From the NCBI GenBank assembly GCA_024138015.1, contig JAMXBB010000004.1, positions 5,143,700 through 5,207,699 on the forward strand: a DNA stretch of 64,000 nt. Reading direction: 5' to 3'. Below the pieces are notes generated by a model, which had not been told where the DNA came from, made no database searches, and worked only from the letters and a program-made list of their open reading frames with translations. Source of the DNA: Lumnitzera littorea. Lineage: Eukaryota > Streptophyta > Magnoliopsida > Myrtales > Combretaceae. Within the stretch, counting starts at the first letter, position 1; each line of letters begins with the position of its first letter. Positions 14,101-26,559 of the stretch are shown one piece after another. A program made the position numbers and the translations under genes.

Positions 14101-14902
14101 TTCCTTCAATGAGTATAGCTGAAATGATACTTTTCCCACCCTTAGTTGAACTAAGTAAAAGGAAAGGAGGTTGCTGTAAGGTTGGGGACCATGGTTTGAA
14201 GGTGGTTACGAGAGGAGAGTGTTTTTTATTGCATAAGCTCTAGTTTGATTTCGATTCACAAGTACGTGACGTTAAATTCCTTAACCCGGATTAAAGTAGG
14301 CGCAATTTTTATGATTTCACGACAAACCTAATAACATCGTGCAATAATATTTGTTTATACATGCATTATATCTAACCAACTTGGTTGAAAACTCTACTTA
14401 TATTGTGCTAAATGCATACTTTTATCACTACCTCACTTATTATGTAAGTTGTTGCTCATCCCCTATAGTTTGTTTTACAGGTTTCAAATAGATTACAAGT
14501 ACCAATTCAAAACCAAAGCACTAGTAAACCGGGATGGGGAGTGAAGCTAACAAGGAATGGCTGATTATGGTCTTTAGTATTAACTTTCCTAACTTTTAAG
14601 GAAAACTACACATATCTCCTCAAGGGGGCCTTAGTAGTTCTCATTAGTCTAATCTGTATATGAAGAGATAGGTAACTGTAGGATTTACTGCCACTCTTTT
14701 TTAAAATCGAATTTTGAGTATATTTTTAAAGATTATTTCATAAGTTTATATCAAACGGGTATCAAATCGGATGTTTGAAAGTGGTAAGGTCGAGTATGCC
14801 TGGTGTAAACTAGGTCTACGAATGCAGTTATAATAATAGTTTCTATCTTATGATTGCTTGCCCAACGAGATTGTTACAACTCCACATTTTCGAGGCGTGA
14901 CA
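8148..14902 (+). mobile_element. Solo LTR (outer), interrupted by a second solo LTR of the same family
   Basis: The outer element begins TGTGAGCTCCTAAAA at 8148 and runs to 10073. It is interrupted by the inner element (10074-13525), resumes at 13526 and ends GGCGTGACA at 14902, giving about 3.30 kb after removing the insert. Removing the insert rejoins GAAATACTC..TTTAGAAGTC, which matches the uninterrupted equivalent near 11910-11945 of the inner copy. TG..CA ends, a length near 3.3 kb, absence of coding domains and similarity to 31526-34592 in inverse orientation support a solo LTR of a large LTR-retrotransposon. The outer flanks (ATTTA, AATTT) do not form a clean target duplication. Confidence 0.65.
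10074..13525 (+). mobile_element. Solo LTR (inner), nested in the outer copy
   Basis: It starts TGTAAGCCCTTAAAAAT at 10074 and ends GGGACGTGACA at 13525, length 3452 bp. The flanking five bases are CTCTT and TCCTT, an imperfect match compatible with an aged 5-bp target duplication. Internal sequence is colinear with the outer LTR and with the reverse complement of 31526-34592. Short open frames such as 12348-12860 (minus) are incidental. A TA microsatellite lies near 12224-12246. Confidence 0.65.
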
Positions 14903-17132
14903 AATTTCATGTAAAATATAACACTAAGGCACCAAAATAGAGATATGGGCTTTAATATAACACCAATAGACTACTCTAGCAATTTGTGTGATTAAGATGT
15001 CAATTTGAAAAAAAAAATCAGTATATTTTACTTTATTAAGTTACTTAAATATTTGAATTGATATATGCAACAATATTTTTATGTCTATACTTACTTAAAA
15101 AATAAAAAATAAAAGTTTTAGACTTCGTTACACATTTAATATATATTTTCTTGAAAATACAAATATTTAGAAATTTAGAAATAGAAAAGGCTATCTATTA
15201 AAAAGAGAGATAGAAAAAATATAGATAATAAAGATAAAATATGGAAGTTAATGGTCGCTTGATGATTAATGAGAGAGGAAAAAGTTTGTAGTTATTTCGT
15301 ATGTAAAAGTAGGAGAACAAATCAGGAAATGTAGAGGAGGGGATAAGTGGTAAGAGAGAAGATAGAGATATATGTTAGACAAATACATCCATCTTATAAG
15401 TCATTCTATAAATTTAATAATTTAGTTTAAAGTTGGTCTTTTTATTATAAAATTTTAATTAGAGAGTTAAGAAGTAATTTTAAAATAAGCAATTACTTAA
15501 GCCCTTGGGGCATTAATAATGTAAACAAAGATACCAAAGTGGTACTTTTGATTTTAATATTATAGATAATATAATAAAATGTAATGTAATGTTGAAACTA
15601 AAAAAATAAGCAATAGGTGAAAATTGTTAATGAGTTTAAAATTCTTAGTGTTGTCTCAAGGATCTTAGCCAATATGAATCGGGCTTCGCACAATTAGTAA
15701 GCTTGTAAAAAAGACTACCATAAAGGGATGGTATTATCCAGTATGACCATTCCAATACTCTAGTAAGGTATTTTGGTGAGTATAAGTACTTAGGAGCATT
15801 AAGTAGGCTTGAGTACGCAAAGTATCTAGTAGTTTATATTAGATAATAATCTTGTATTTATAAATGAGTGGCGTTAGCAGTTGAAAAACAGTTAGTGGGC
15901 AAAGCTTCTTCTACAAGTATTAGAGAGTGAGTTTGTAATGTCTAATGCATCGTAGATATGTAGGAGGTAATTGCTTGACTTGGTCTCCTGGTTTTATCTA
16001 GAGTTTTCTAGCTGTTGGAGACTTACTATAACTAGATAAGCTAAATTCTAGGCTTGGGTCAAAAGCAACCCAAGGCAAAGAAGAAGCTTGACAAGATCAG
16101 GACAAGTCTAAAGGGTCTATGATCAAAAGGGCTTATTAACACCTAAATATATTAGTGATAAGAATAACTTCCAAAAACTAAAGATAAAAACACTAGAATA
16201 AAAATTTTGATTTTTTTTTTTCAACTATGGAAGAAGATGCATTCAAACCTTGATCTATCCAATTGGAAATTAGTAGCAAGACCAAATTTGATTTGATTAG
16301 ACAAGAAGGGATAAGGGAAAATCGAGAAACCCCTTTTTGAGAAAAATCACTATATGTAAAATTAAAGTGTAGAATCAATGTAATTGAGAGCAAGCTGATA
16401 GCTATGTTGTCGACATTGATCTGGGGTGATCTGATGGACTGATTTAAGTGTCATTGCCACAATGTGCACACTTCACGTTAGCGAGTTATTGATCAGTGAG
16501 TTGCCATTATACGGGTTAGTCTGTTTAGAGAAAACTGTAATTGAGTTATATTAGTATTGTGAGATATCTTTATAAATATAGTAGATTGGTAGTTCCAGTG
16601 GCTCATACTGTTGATGACTCTCGAATGAGAGAAATATGACTCTAATTAGTCATTAGAATTTCAATTAGAGCTAGAAAACCATGTATTTTCATTATCCTGT
16701 CCTACATTCTAATCAAGATCTCATGGAAAACATTAGAAATCTGTTCTTTTTTTACTCTCTTCTCATTCCTACTCTATGGAAAAAGTAAATATGTGGAGTG
16801 AATACACTTTCATGAGCATCATGCGAGCCCTTGCTTACCCCTTAGTATTACCACATGAAAATTCCAAGGAAAAAAAAAAAAGATAGGATAAATAAAACGT
16901 TTGCTCATGAAATTTCAAAAAGAAATTCCTTCCTTTTCAGTCAAGCTAGATAGACAGGTTCTATCAATTTTTCCGGTTCAAGAGGCTAAAATCCTCTGCA
17001 TTAGTAGGAAACCACCCCGGCTCAGATGAGATCAACCGCATATGCTTCTCTTCAATAAGAAGCCACTTAGATGGTGATGCTTGCTCATTATATATATTAA
17101 AGACTAATGCAACTTGACAAGCACGTTAAATC
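14903..17132. other. Intergenic repeat-derived DNA and 3' flank of copy 2
   Basis: No gene was recognised. The sequence at 15640-16880 looks repeat-derived because of its base composition and scattered stops, but no element ends were identified. The stretch from about 16890 to 17132 is the likely 3' untranslated region of the copy 2 transporter. Confidence 0.4.
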
Positions 17133-20100
17133 TTAATTCTTCCCTGGAAATGGATTCAATGATGCTTGAATTTCTTCTAGTGTACGCCCCTTGGTCTCTG
17201 GTACCAGCTTTGCCACAAACAGAACAGTGAAGCCGCATATGCTTGAAAATATGAAGAATGTTCCTGGAAAATGAAATTAAAACGCAAGACAGATTATGTA
17301 CACAACTTGTGATGCCCATGTTAAGTAATAAATTTATCGCCCACATGATACCTACATGTTTAATCTTTTTTGTGGATCTTAATTTGATATGGTATGAGAA
17401 TAGAAGGTCTTAGATGATTCGTGAATCTAATCAGTTGAGTTATTTCATCTTCATTCAATTAAATCATCCAGTTGTAGTGCAGTTTACAAGTGATGGAAAT
17501 GTAATAAAATCTATAATCACATGCAATATTTATAACTTTAAACTTTTAGATTATGCGGTTACGGAACTAAACTCAATCATGTTCGGATACAAGAGCAGCA
17601 GCAGCAGCAGGTAGTTAAAATATCATGTTTTACCTAAAGAGCTCCAATCCATCATGAAGTTGAAGGCAAATGAGATGATCCATGAACCTAACCAGCTGAC
17701 TAGCGTAATGAGGCTACCAGCAGAACCCTTCATGTTTATTGGAAAGATCTGCAAGGAAAGAATCCTTTTAAGCTAAGTTACGAGTTTCTTCTTCGAATTG
17801 AAGATTATGTGAAGTACTGATGGAGAAAGTCAGACCCAAGTGAAGTACTATGAGGTCAACTTACCTCTGACATTATGACCCAAGGAATCCCTCCCATGCC
17901 TAATGAGAAAGATCCAGTATAAACCTAGCAAAAGAAGAAATTAGTGGCATCTGAAACTTAGGAGTGAACACTAAAAGGGTTTTAACTAGGTCTTTAACCT
18001 CTGAAAACTCCTGAAATTACATCAATACCTCTAGCATTTTTAATGGTACAAATGCAAAACCTCATATGTAACAACAAAGCCCTAATTCTTATGCAGGCAA
18101 TCCTAGATGACTTTCATGAATGCAGAGACAACCTTTAAGTAATTTTGTAATGATCAGTTGGTCCAATGCATGTAAGTGGTATAAGTGTACAATAGAAAAA
18201 ATCAGGCATACTGATATAACTTTGAAAGTTTACAAGGGCAATCGGTGTAGTTTGCTCAAGTAGAAATGATTGGCAATTGATGAAGATGGAGAAACCAATA
18301 AAAAGTATAGTAAAGTAGAAGCTATGCAGTACCAGTACTCCGACGAGTGCCAAAAAAGGGGAGAACCGCTTCAGCATTTGAAGATCCTGATCATAAAAGT
18401 GGGTAATCCTAGTTACTCGGCAGTGGAAACTAAGATAATGTGAACCGGTAGAAATGCTTACTAGATACAACTGCACCTGGAGTAGAAAAGAAAGTCCAGT
18501 CAGAAAGCAACCCAAGCATGTTCCTGCTGCTGAAACCTGAAAATTCGCATATATCAGCATAGTGTTTTGAGCTTGATAACAAATGAATCCAGATATAAGT
18601 AATTGTATTTACCAATAGAAGAGGCCGACGACCAGATTTGTCCATCAAGAGTACACCCAGAGCTGTCATTGGAATCTACAAGAAGAAAATTTCTAGTCTC
18701 AAGGATGTAACGGGACATGTCATTCTGGAGGACTTCTAATTGTAGGTTAGAGACAATAAACCTGGACAACCACCATTGCTATAGTCCCGATGCTACCTGA
18801 GAAGCCTATTAAAATGAAAAACTTATAGTCAGCAACCTATTGCATTTCTTGTTCTACCTAATTTAGGGGAGGTTTAGAGGGTGAACCTCCACATACCGGC
18901 TGATATGAATATGTAACTAGCATAAAATGCTATGCCATTGACTCCTCCAAATTGCTGCAGCACCATCAAGCCAACTCCAACCTAGAAGTGGCCGAAAAAT
19001 CACCTCATAAGCATGGCGCAAGTATTAGCAAACTAGGATTTTTAATTCAGAATACTCACCGTGAGTGAAAAGGCATATTGGCGCTGAAACAAGTCAAAGA
19101 TGCTAGCTTCTGAGAGCCTCTGAAGAGTTTCTGTATACTCCTACAAAAATAATGCGAGCCTTAAGAGGGAGAAAGATATAAAATCCATCTCAAGTCTATT
19201 GATTGGGAGAAGTAAATTCATAAGATGAGAACAAGTTACTCTAATCTCAGCCGCCTCATGAGATATATCAGCATTCTTCCCTCTAAGGTGTAGTAGGGCA
19301 ACTTCACACTCTTTCCTCCGTCCAATTTTTGCCTGCATGTCAGCAAAAGATACTTCTGTTTTGTGCCACATATATTGCATTGTGAATGTCAAAAGAATAA
19401 CATCAAATGTGCTCAAATTTGATGAGTCATGTCATGTAAGAAAGAGCTCATGCAGATTAATAAACTGCATATTAAAATATTTAAAGGAGTGTTTTTTACC
19501 AGCCATCTGGGAGACTCTGAGATGAAAAACAGACCGAGGATCTGCAGGACGCATGGAATGAGTCCTGAAAAGGCACAGGTTCATGCATAATCAATACTTG
19601 CTGTAATATTAGGATGGAAATGGATTTAACATTTCATGCTCATAGCATTACCAATCCAAGCCAAAGGACGCCAAGTCACAAAAGCCCCAACAAGATACAT
19701 CATAGATACACCACAGCATATCATTAACTGATGAAAGGAAGTAGTACACACACACAATTAGATTATTCATGACAAACTTTGTTCCTTAGTTCCTATTCCA
19801 AGAAATTTTACAGCATTACCTGGTGTACAGTTGTAAACCCCCCTCGAAGATTCTTGGGTGTTATTTCAGCTATGTAAATTGGCACCTGCGAGAAAATTTT
19901 GTAAAGGGACCAGCAGTAGTTATAATTTGATCAATCTCCTATGCATAACCAACCAGAAATTTGAATGTCATGAAAATTACCACATAAGAAAGGAGCCCCA
20001 TTCCGCATCCTACCATCAATCTTCCAATGTCGAGCCACAAAGGGACCTTCAAAGAAACACTAAACACATCAGTTTCAGAAGAACAACTAAAATTATTAAA

Positions 20101-22189
20101 CGTTCTTTTCAGTAAGTTACAGCACCACTATCTCAAAACTATTAAAATTATAGAAACATCTCACTAAAATGGGACACCAACACACCTTGAAAACTGTTGA
20201 CACCATATGATTCCTCCTCCGATGAAATAGAAAGTCAGTCTTTGGTATTACTATGCATTTGCAATTAATTTTTAAGGACAATTCTTTACTCGATTAGGTT
20301 GTTTTTATCTGATTTGACACTGCAGCAGTTAATACAGATCAAATTCTTCACTTAATTCAGATCTTTTCTTCTTTTTTATTTTGATCATAACTGGATAATC
20401 TAACAGAAGATGCTTCTAATATTTTGAAACCATGTTCCATCTTATTCATGTAAACATGGATGAACTCAACCTCATACAGATTATCAAATTTTTCAGACCC
20501 TTGAGACAGGGGCATGTGAAATTAGCATAGAGAGTACATAAACATGAAAAAGTTCAAGGAGTTTACCTTTGATAGTGCTATATCAACCCAACCAACTATG
20601 CAGAATATTTGTGAAATTCCCATTGTCTGCTCAAGATGAATTAACACATTTAGGGCAGCCATAGTTTTCCAATATGTTCATAGCATTTTTGGATGAAACA
20701 TTACAAGATAATAAAATGCAATGGGATTACTTACACCTCTTCGACCAATGTAATCTGCTGTTCTTCCACTAATGGCTGCACCGATCATAGCTCCAATGGT
20801 CAAAACTGAACCAAAGATCGAGTACTGCAAATTTACCAAACAGAAAATGTCCATAAAAAGATAAGGAGTTTTATGGTACCCAAAAGAAATATATCTGAGA
20901 AGTCTGATCTTGCATAATCATATACCATGGAAGCTAAACTGGATTTTACTTGAGAAATGTAGACCAACAGATCTAAGCCTTGAGCTTAAGGTCTAATTTT
21001 TATGACAATAAGATTCAAGCAAACTATAAGAGTCGATAGATAAATTTTAGCCTACCTGAGCTGAAGTGAGTCCCAAGTCTTTAGTGATTCCAGCTTGAGC
21101 AGGTGATGAATATCCAATCTTGAAATATCAAAGCACAGAGACCCCTTAGTTTAGCACAGAAATTGAAGAACAACATGACTTCATTTGTTGAAAAAGTGCT
21201 TCAGCCACCCCAGCAACTGTTGTCCTGGCCTAATATGTATAAGGATATAGATCTACACTAGTGCGAAGGCTGAAATATGCAGCCCATAGTGCTCAATTAC
21301 ATAGATAGATCGGATCCTAAAACCTCTACCTAAACTCTAGGCATATTCTTCCTTTTTTCCAAATAATTTTACGTATAAAGTTTGAAAATGCTTAGTATCA
21401 TTCTCAATTAAACTTTTTCTCATCAAATTTTAAACTTAAAATTTAGAAGTAGGTAATAATCATACTTACTCGAACTTTCACTTGTCAAATTTATCACCTC
21501 CATCATCTCAGAAAGATATAGTGGCGGAAACTTGTTAATCAAGGGATGACAATCTTAGGAATGATGATAGCATTAGTAAATTTAATAAATAAAAGTTCGA
21601 TTAAGCATGAAATGTAGCAGCTTCAAGCTTCAATATTAATTTTAGAAGAAAACACAAAGTTCGGGTAGTGATTTTGGCATTGTTGCCCAGTATAATTGGG
21701 AAAATTTTTTCCTGTGCTTCTAGAGATAGGTTTTATCAGCCCTCACACAACAATGGCATCAGCATATGATTTCCTATTTCAAGGTAAGGTTTGCTGATAC
21801 ATCATGACTCGATAACTACCTCTGAAAATTCGATGGTATTATTCAAGGTGCTATTTATTTATTTATTTTTTATTTTATCATAAACTTAGAACTTCTTCTG
21901 AAATCAAATATGGTCTACTGCCCTGCATTGACAACATTCTTGTTTCTGAATATAGATGCAGTCAAGCATATTCTTTTAAGATCACAAAATCTTTGCAAGA
22001 GATTATTTTAGGAATACTCACAGCATTTCCAAAAACATACGATCCACAAACTGCAACCAAGGTGGTAAACAAAAGTGAAGCTGTAACTGGAGAAGTTTCA
22101 GTGCTACTTTTTCCTCCATGAAGATGTGGAGTTCCCTTGACAAGCAGAGGACTTGAAGTTTGTCCTTCTTCTATGGTCTCTCTTCCCAT
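17133..22189 (-). CDS. ERD6-like sugar transporter, copy 2 (intact, 18 exons, 479 aa)
   Basis: Proton-coupled monosaccharide transporter (MFS, ERD6-like/ESL group), probably tonoplast. Exons: 22022-22189, 21056-21118, 20735-20824, 20567-20626, 19981-20046, 19820-19885, 19652-19727, 19500-19564, 19240-19332, 19060-19140, 18897-18981, 18762-18805, 18613-18675, 18477-18536, 18333-18386, 17865-17924, 17634-17748, 17133-17263. All borders are GT-AG and the total is 1440 nt in one open frame. Motifs: GRIADYIGRRG (97-107), PIYIAEITP in the fourth segment (from 151), SESPRWL (212-218, family PESPRWL), QQFGGVNGIAFYAS (285-298), GRRPLLL (334-340) and PETKGRTLEEIQ (458-469). The N terminus holds a dileucine (SPLL); in Arabidopsis ESL1 an N-terminal dileucine motif directs tonoplast sorting. 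Length fits the family (about 470-490 aa). The first ATG was chosen because MGRETIEE is shared with copy 1. It is the best full-length gene of the array. Confidence 0.95.
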
Positions 22190-22275
22190 GTTTTCTTTTC
22201 CTTACTTCTTACAAGACAGGACCAACGGCTGTTCATATGTGCAGCTTCCAAGTGTGATATCCAGCATATATTGCC

Positions 22276-22296
22276 ATATATATATATATATATAAT
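22276..22296. repeat. TA microsatellite in copy 2 promoter
   Basis: An (AT)n run lies about 90-110 bp upstream of the copy 2 ATG. Copies 1 and 2 share an approximately 200-bp A+T-rich spacer here, and the run is shorter in copy 1. Confidence 0.6.
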
Positions 22297-22439
22297 TAAA
22301 AAATAAGACCATACTACTTGATAAAATCTATAAGAAAATTATATGTACCTATTCTATAACACCAACCCTCAATAAAAATCACATAAAATAAGATATATAC
22401 GTATATATATATTTACAACATAATAACAAAATTTTCATA

Positions 22440-23109
22440 GAATAATAGAAAATACTTTTGTTATATGGTTCTTGAAACATTTTTTTATTAATTTTATAAT
22501 AATTTATACATATATATAGATTTTTTATAGAAAATATCATATTTATGTTTTAAATGAAATCGATTCAACTCTCAATATAATATTTATTAGATTTAAACAA
22601 TCAAATTAATAGTATTTTTAATATTTTAAATTTAATAGATATTAAATAAAAAATAAAATAAAATATTTGATCAATTTTGTTAAAATAAAAGAGGATATTG
22701 TAAAAGCCATTTATACATAATTATATTATTCTCATGGGGTGTTCAAAAACGCATGGGAGGGCATTAATATTTATTTCATATGGTAACATGTTATTCAGCG
22801 GTATTTATGAAGATAGAGACAAAGAAAGGGAGATTTTTTATATTTTGCGTCGTCGGAGGAAGGTGATCAGAGGAGAAACCAAAGTGTCAGTTCGCGATGT
22901 GGGGCAGATAAATGTAACGTGTAATGCTTGTCTGTTTATGGAAGTAAGTCTTACGATGTCATCATATCGCGCATGTGAAATTTGTCGTGTTCCTCGAGTG
23001 TTTCTTTTTAGCCCTTCCCATGGTGGGACATTTTCAATTTCCACGTAGAAATAGGAATTCGTAATTTCATAGAGTCGACCTCAAGTATTGCGTAACAATT
23101 CAACATCAA
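22440..23109 (-). repeat. Paralogous upstream block U, copy 2 (left half, cut by the LINE)
   Basis: This is the homologue of 2340-2720 and of 48240-48930. It is colinear until 23097-23109, where AATTCAACATCAA is followed by a T-run that is the poly-A end of a minus-strand LINE. The remainder of the block resumes at 35219. An open frame at 22734-23048 overlaps the block but is not conserved in the other two copies, so it is not called a gene. Confidence 0.7.
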
Positions 23110-23379
23110 TTTTTTTTTTTTTTCATCAAAAAAGATGTTTCATTCATCTAACATCAGACAACAAACAAGGAAACGATAAAATCCAAATTATCCAAAAGTC
23201 TAACAAAATTCAGATTCAAGTAGTCGAAGGAGAGACGAAATGGTGTTTATCCACCCATCATAAGGGCACGTCCTTTTTCCTAAAACACTAAGCTACTCAA
23301 TTTGCGGCCTCCTTTTGCTGATCGATTAATATGAAGAAAAGGATAAAATTGCATCCTCCATGGAATCTACTATAGAACG

Positions 23380-23650
23380 TGCTTCCAATAGGTAGCCTAG
23401 TGCACATGTTGATTTATTCCTCTCATTGCTTGAGCCAAGGAAAGAAAATGAAAAAAAGTGCCCTACATAAGCCCTTTTCTTTAGCTCATTTAAGAGCCAG
23501 TAATAATGCCTTACACTCGGTTGCTTCAGGTATTAGGGCAAAAGATAATTCAAATAGGCCCACAACAAACTCAACCTACAGCACTCAATCTTGCTTTCTT
23601 ACCTTCAAAAGTCTAAGATGCATTAACCTAGAGCTCCCTATCATCTTTTG
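23380..23650 (-). pseudogene. LINE RNase H domain remnant
   Basis: Read on the minus strand, the segment gives PEATECKALLLALK followed by AKEKGLCRALLF. This matches the plant LINE RNase H pattern in which an EA-x-EC/EA-AL-LAL helix precedes a glycine-containing turn. In-frame stops are present. It lies between the LINE 3' poly-A and the MULE, as expected for the C-terminal end of ORF2. The plus-strand open frame over the same bases is a shadow. Confidence 0.65.
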
Positions 23651-23856
23651 ACACATCTTCTATAATCTTTTGCCTTTCTAACCGACAAGACCCCCTTGTA
23701 CACTTCCTTTTATTTTTCCCCAAATTATCTTGTACTATTTCTTTTTCAACACTCAAAACCCCAATTGATTTTGAGTTTAGTATATCAATAGGACACTTGA
23801 AAAAAACAATACAAAAATAAGGCTCGGGTGAAAGTTATTAGGGATTTAAGGAATTG

Positions 23857-23880
23857 AAGTCACATAGGGGTATGCGACTT
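23857..23880. repeat. Left subterminal hairpin of the MULE
   Basis: Arms AAGTCACATA and TATGCGACTT around a GGGG loop form a near-perfect 10-bp stem with one mismatch. A related hairpin lies at the other end of the element. Confidence 0.6.
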
Positions 23881-24384
23881 TAGTTTTAGTGATAATAATA
23901 TATACCCCCACTCTTCGGTATACACTTTATTATCGTACTCTCAAATTCTCTCTCTAATATATTTTTAGGCGTGAAATTCTCTCTTTTACTCACATATTAG
24001 TGCTCAGATATTCCCATTTTTGTATGAATTTGTTAGTATCATTTTACCCATTCCTTACATTTAAATTTTTATTTTTCATTGTTGTGCTATTATTATTATT
24101 ATTTTTTTTTTGTGAAATTTTAGTAAATATAGTTAGTTTCATTGCATTGGAAAAATTTGCACTTACTCTTCATAAATTGCATCGGTAGTGTATAAGTCAT
24201 TATAGAACATTAGAAAGATTATAGTTCATTGTTGGTGATCATGAGAAAAATATTGTTTAAATAATGCAAGTAACGTATTCGATAAAAGTCTTTTGGAGAT
24301 AGGTGTCGTTTAATTAAGTTATGTTATTCAAAAGCGCCGATTTTAAAGAGTAGAATGTGATTATTATATCTAGTATCTGCTAAC

Positions 24385-25804
24385 TTGGTGATAACCCTTG
24401 TAATAGTTAGGGGGAAAATGGTGAATTACATAAAAATCATCATCGACGCACGTGGAAATATTGGTAAGGATAACGTGGGAGTTGAATATAATAGAGAGTT
24501 AGTGAAGAAGTTAAAGATAAATAAGGGGTTAAACTATACTCATTTTTTATACAAAATTTGCTATAGCATTGAGATTGATACTACTAAGTTGGAAATTGTT
24601 CACAGGCATCCAATATATTATGAAGGCGATGTGTACTTTGAGTTAATGCTTATCAAGGACGACAAAGATGTAGAGATTTGGGGTAGAAATTGTTCAGCTA
24701 TGTTTATCTCATGTATCTTCCCCTACTATAGGAGTTTTGGATGTCGAGGACTTATAGTTAGGGATCGACATATCTAGTATGGTTATATTGACAACTATAC
24801 AATGTTGTACGGACCAATGTATCTAAAATTAGGGGACCCATTATTCTTCTTTAGGTTTGGGTGTGAGAACATTTCCTACACATTGCTCTCATTAATAGGT
24901 TTGGCTTCATCACCATGGATAGTATGCTTCTGGCTGGTAGATGATAGATAAATAAGGACATTACTCATGGATTAACGCACGTTGTCTAGTTGTACCGTAA
25001 GGCGTTCAACCTGTAGATGAGTCATCAAGTACACACTTTACTTTCTTAGAACTTTTATGTTAGATGTGCTAACATTTTCTATTCTAACTTATGTATATTT
25101 CATGATAGGTCGTGTAGCAACCTTACTTTGATGACTTGTTGCAACTCCTCCTTCCTGTATGCATGATTAGTCGAGATGTATGGATAGTTGGAGTTCCCAT
25201 CATATGCTTCCATATTATTGAGTTCTACTTCCTTAATTATGTCATTCGCCAGTTTAGAGGCTTCTAGATAGAGACCTAGCCAATATAGACTAGCGAATAG
25301 CTTTACTGATACAATCTTGAAGGTTGCACAAATATCGACCGAAGAGAAATGCACAATGGGTACATTAGACAATGGGTAAACTGGCGCTTGTGGATCATTT
25401 ATCCTTAGCCGGTTTTCAGTGTGGATTGCAACTATTGGCGGTGGTATAAGTAGCACACCCACTAATATATCACTCACCTAGGTGTAATGATGAGTCATCT
25501 AGTACGCATAACCATCATAACTAATTGTGTCTAACCCCATTTATCTTGTTATATGATTGCAAATGGTTTTTCTTCCATGTAAGTCGATGCATTATGGTTG
25601 GTTCAGTTAACCGATGACGTAAGGATGGCACAAGAGATCGTTACGGATGGCCTCCAGTTCATGGAAGATCATGGTGGTACTGTCCTATACTATCCCCTTC
25701 CATATGCTCCACTACTAGATGAAGAGGACCAGCCTGAGCCACCTATACCTCAGCCAGCATGTACCAGAGTTTGTACCAAGAGAGTTGAGGCTAGAGTGAG
25801 ATAA
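24385..25804 (+). pseudogene. MuDRA N-terminal-like and plant mobile domain (MAIN-like) protein, decayed
   Basis: An open frame at 24385-24777 (130 aa) has the spacing of plant MuDRA N-terminal regions: a beta-rich start, an IDTTKLEIVHRHP segment and IKDDKDVEIW near residue 95. Around 25130-25270 the plus strand reads DVWIVGVPIICFHIIEFYF then VIRQFRGF, matching the plant mobile domain core (family pattern R-V-PLICF-IVEWHYP-D-VMRQFG). Near 25455-25495 it reads WYK-stop-HTH-stop-YIT, the family's WY-x2-HT-x-RYIT block with two stops. A proline-rich tail follows at 25598-25804 (EEDQPEPPIPQP). Stops and frame changes indicate a dead copy. The minus-strand open frame at 25100-25477 is a shadow. 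Confidence 0.65.
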
Positions 25805-26383
25805 AGATGGGGTCAAAGAGATGCGAAAGTTCCATCTCTGGAGTGACATTCAATCAACTTAGGTGAGATTGGACCCAGCTTTATAGTTTCTCATGTCACA
25901 TTACCCTTTAATAAGCTTTTGGACGTTTACAGTACGCCAACAATACCCCAAAAACGGCATACCACACACTTTAAGAGCTTCATTATGAATGAGGGGGTCA
26001 CCCAACACAAGCCATCAGCACATGTTAGCTCTATCTTGCCCAAAGACTTTTCGGACTCACCGGTTGAGCCTTCTGTAGGTCCTTTGGAGAGATGACCATC
26101 TCTTTTATCCAGATATAGGGCAGTCTTGGATCAGTCTAAGGGTCAACGTTAATCCATTTCTTGTATGCTATGACATTTAAAAGTTGATGTATCTAGTTAA
26201 TAATTAAATTTGATTTTTTTATTACATTCTAATTGTATGTATTCGTGGTACTGAGAGATGAATACATGGTTGATGTAAAGTTCCTAAATTTGATATTTGT
26301 ATTTGAATGTAACTATCATTGCAGATTGAATGTATTTGGGAAAATTGTGTTCATTCAGTTTTGTAAGGGAAAAAATATGCATT

Positions 26384-26410
26384 GAAGTCGCATGAGGGGC
26401 ATACAACTTC
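26384..26410. repeat. Right subterminal hairpin of the MULE
   Basis: GAAGTCGCATG and CATACAACTTC form imperfect arms around a short GGG-rich loop. The stem is closely related to the left subterminal hairpin. Confidence 0.55.
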
Positions 26411-26559
26411 AGTGCAAATTTTAATGCTAAGTGAAGTCACGTGTAAATTCACTATGCCAAATCTATAATAATTTTCACCCGAAACCTATTTTCGTACTAT
26501 TTTTTGCAAGTGCCTTATTGATGTACTAAACTCAACTTCTTCCTATACCAACCTCTTCT

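Larger units (their letters stand above)
23771..26535 (+). mobile_element. Mutator-like element (MULE) with PMD cargo, inserted in the LINE
   Basis: Terminal inverted repeats pair about 70 bp at 23771-23840 with 26466-26535. The outer ends read TTGAGTTTAGTATATCAATA on the left and the complement of TATTGATGTACTAAACTCAA on the right, and both inner arms share TTTCACCCGA. Subterminal hairpins occur at 23857-23880 and 26384-26410. Internal plus-strand relics are a MuDRA-like N-terminal region and a plant mobile domain. There is no room for the MULE transposase DDE core, so the element is non-autonomous. No clear 9-bp target duplication remains. Confidence 0.78.

Noticed and set aside
8148..14902. 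Intact LTR retrotransposon with two LTRs
   Set aside because: The two similar stretches are not 5' and 3' LTRs around a coding body: one interrupts the other and no gag-pol lies between them.
18135..18769. Minus-strand open frames of 71 to 141 aa inside copy 2
   Set aside because: They are exon plus intron read-through of exons 13 to 15 of the transporter, not separate genes.
22734..23048. 104-aa plus-strand open frame upstream of copy 2
   Set aside because: The frame is not kept in the paralogous blocks at 2480-2700 and 48350-48600, which have indels that break it.
23379..23651. 90-aa plus-strand open frame
   Set aside because: It lies opposite the LINE RNase H remnant and has no features of its own.
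25100..25477. 125-aa minus-strand open frame
   Set aside because: The plus strand of the same bases carries the plant mobile domain pattern, so this frame is a shadow.
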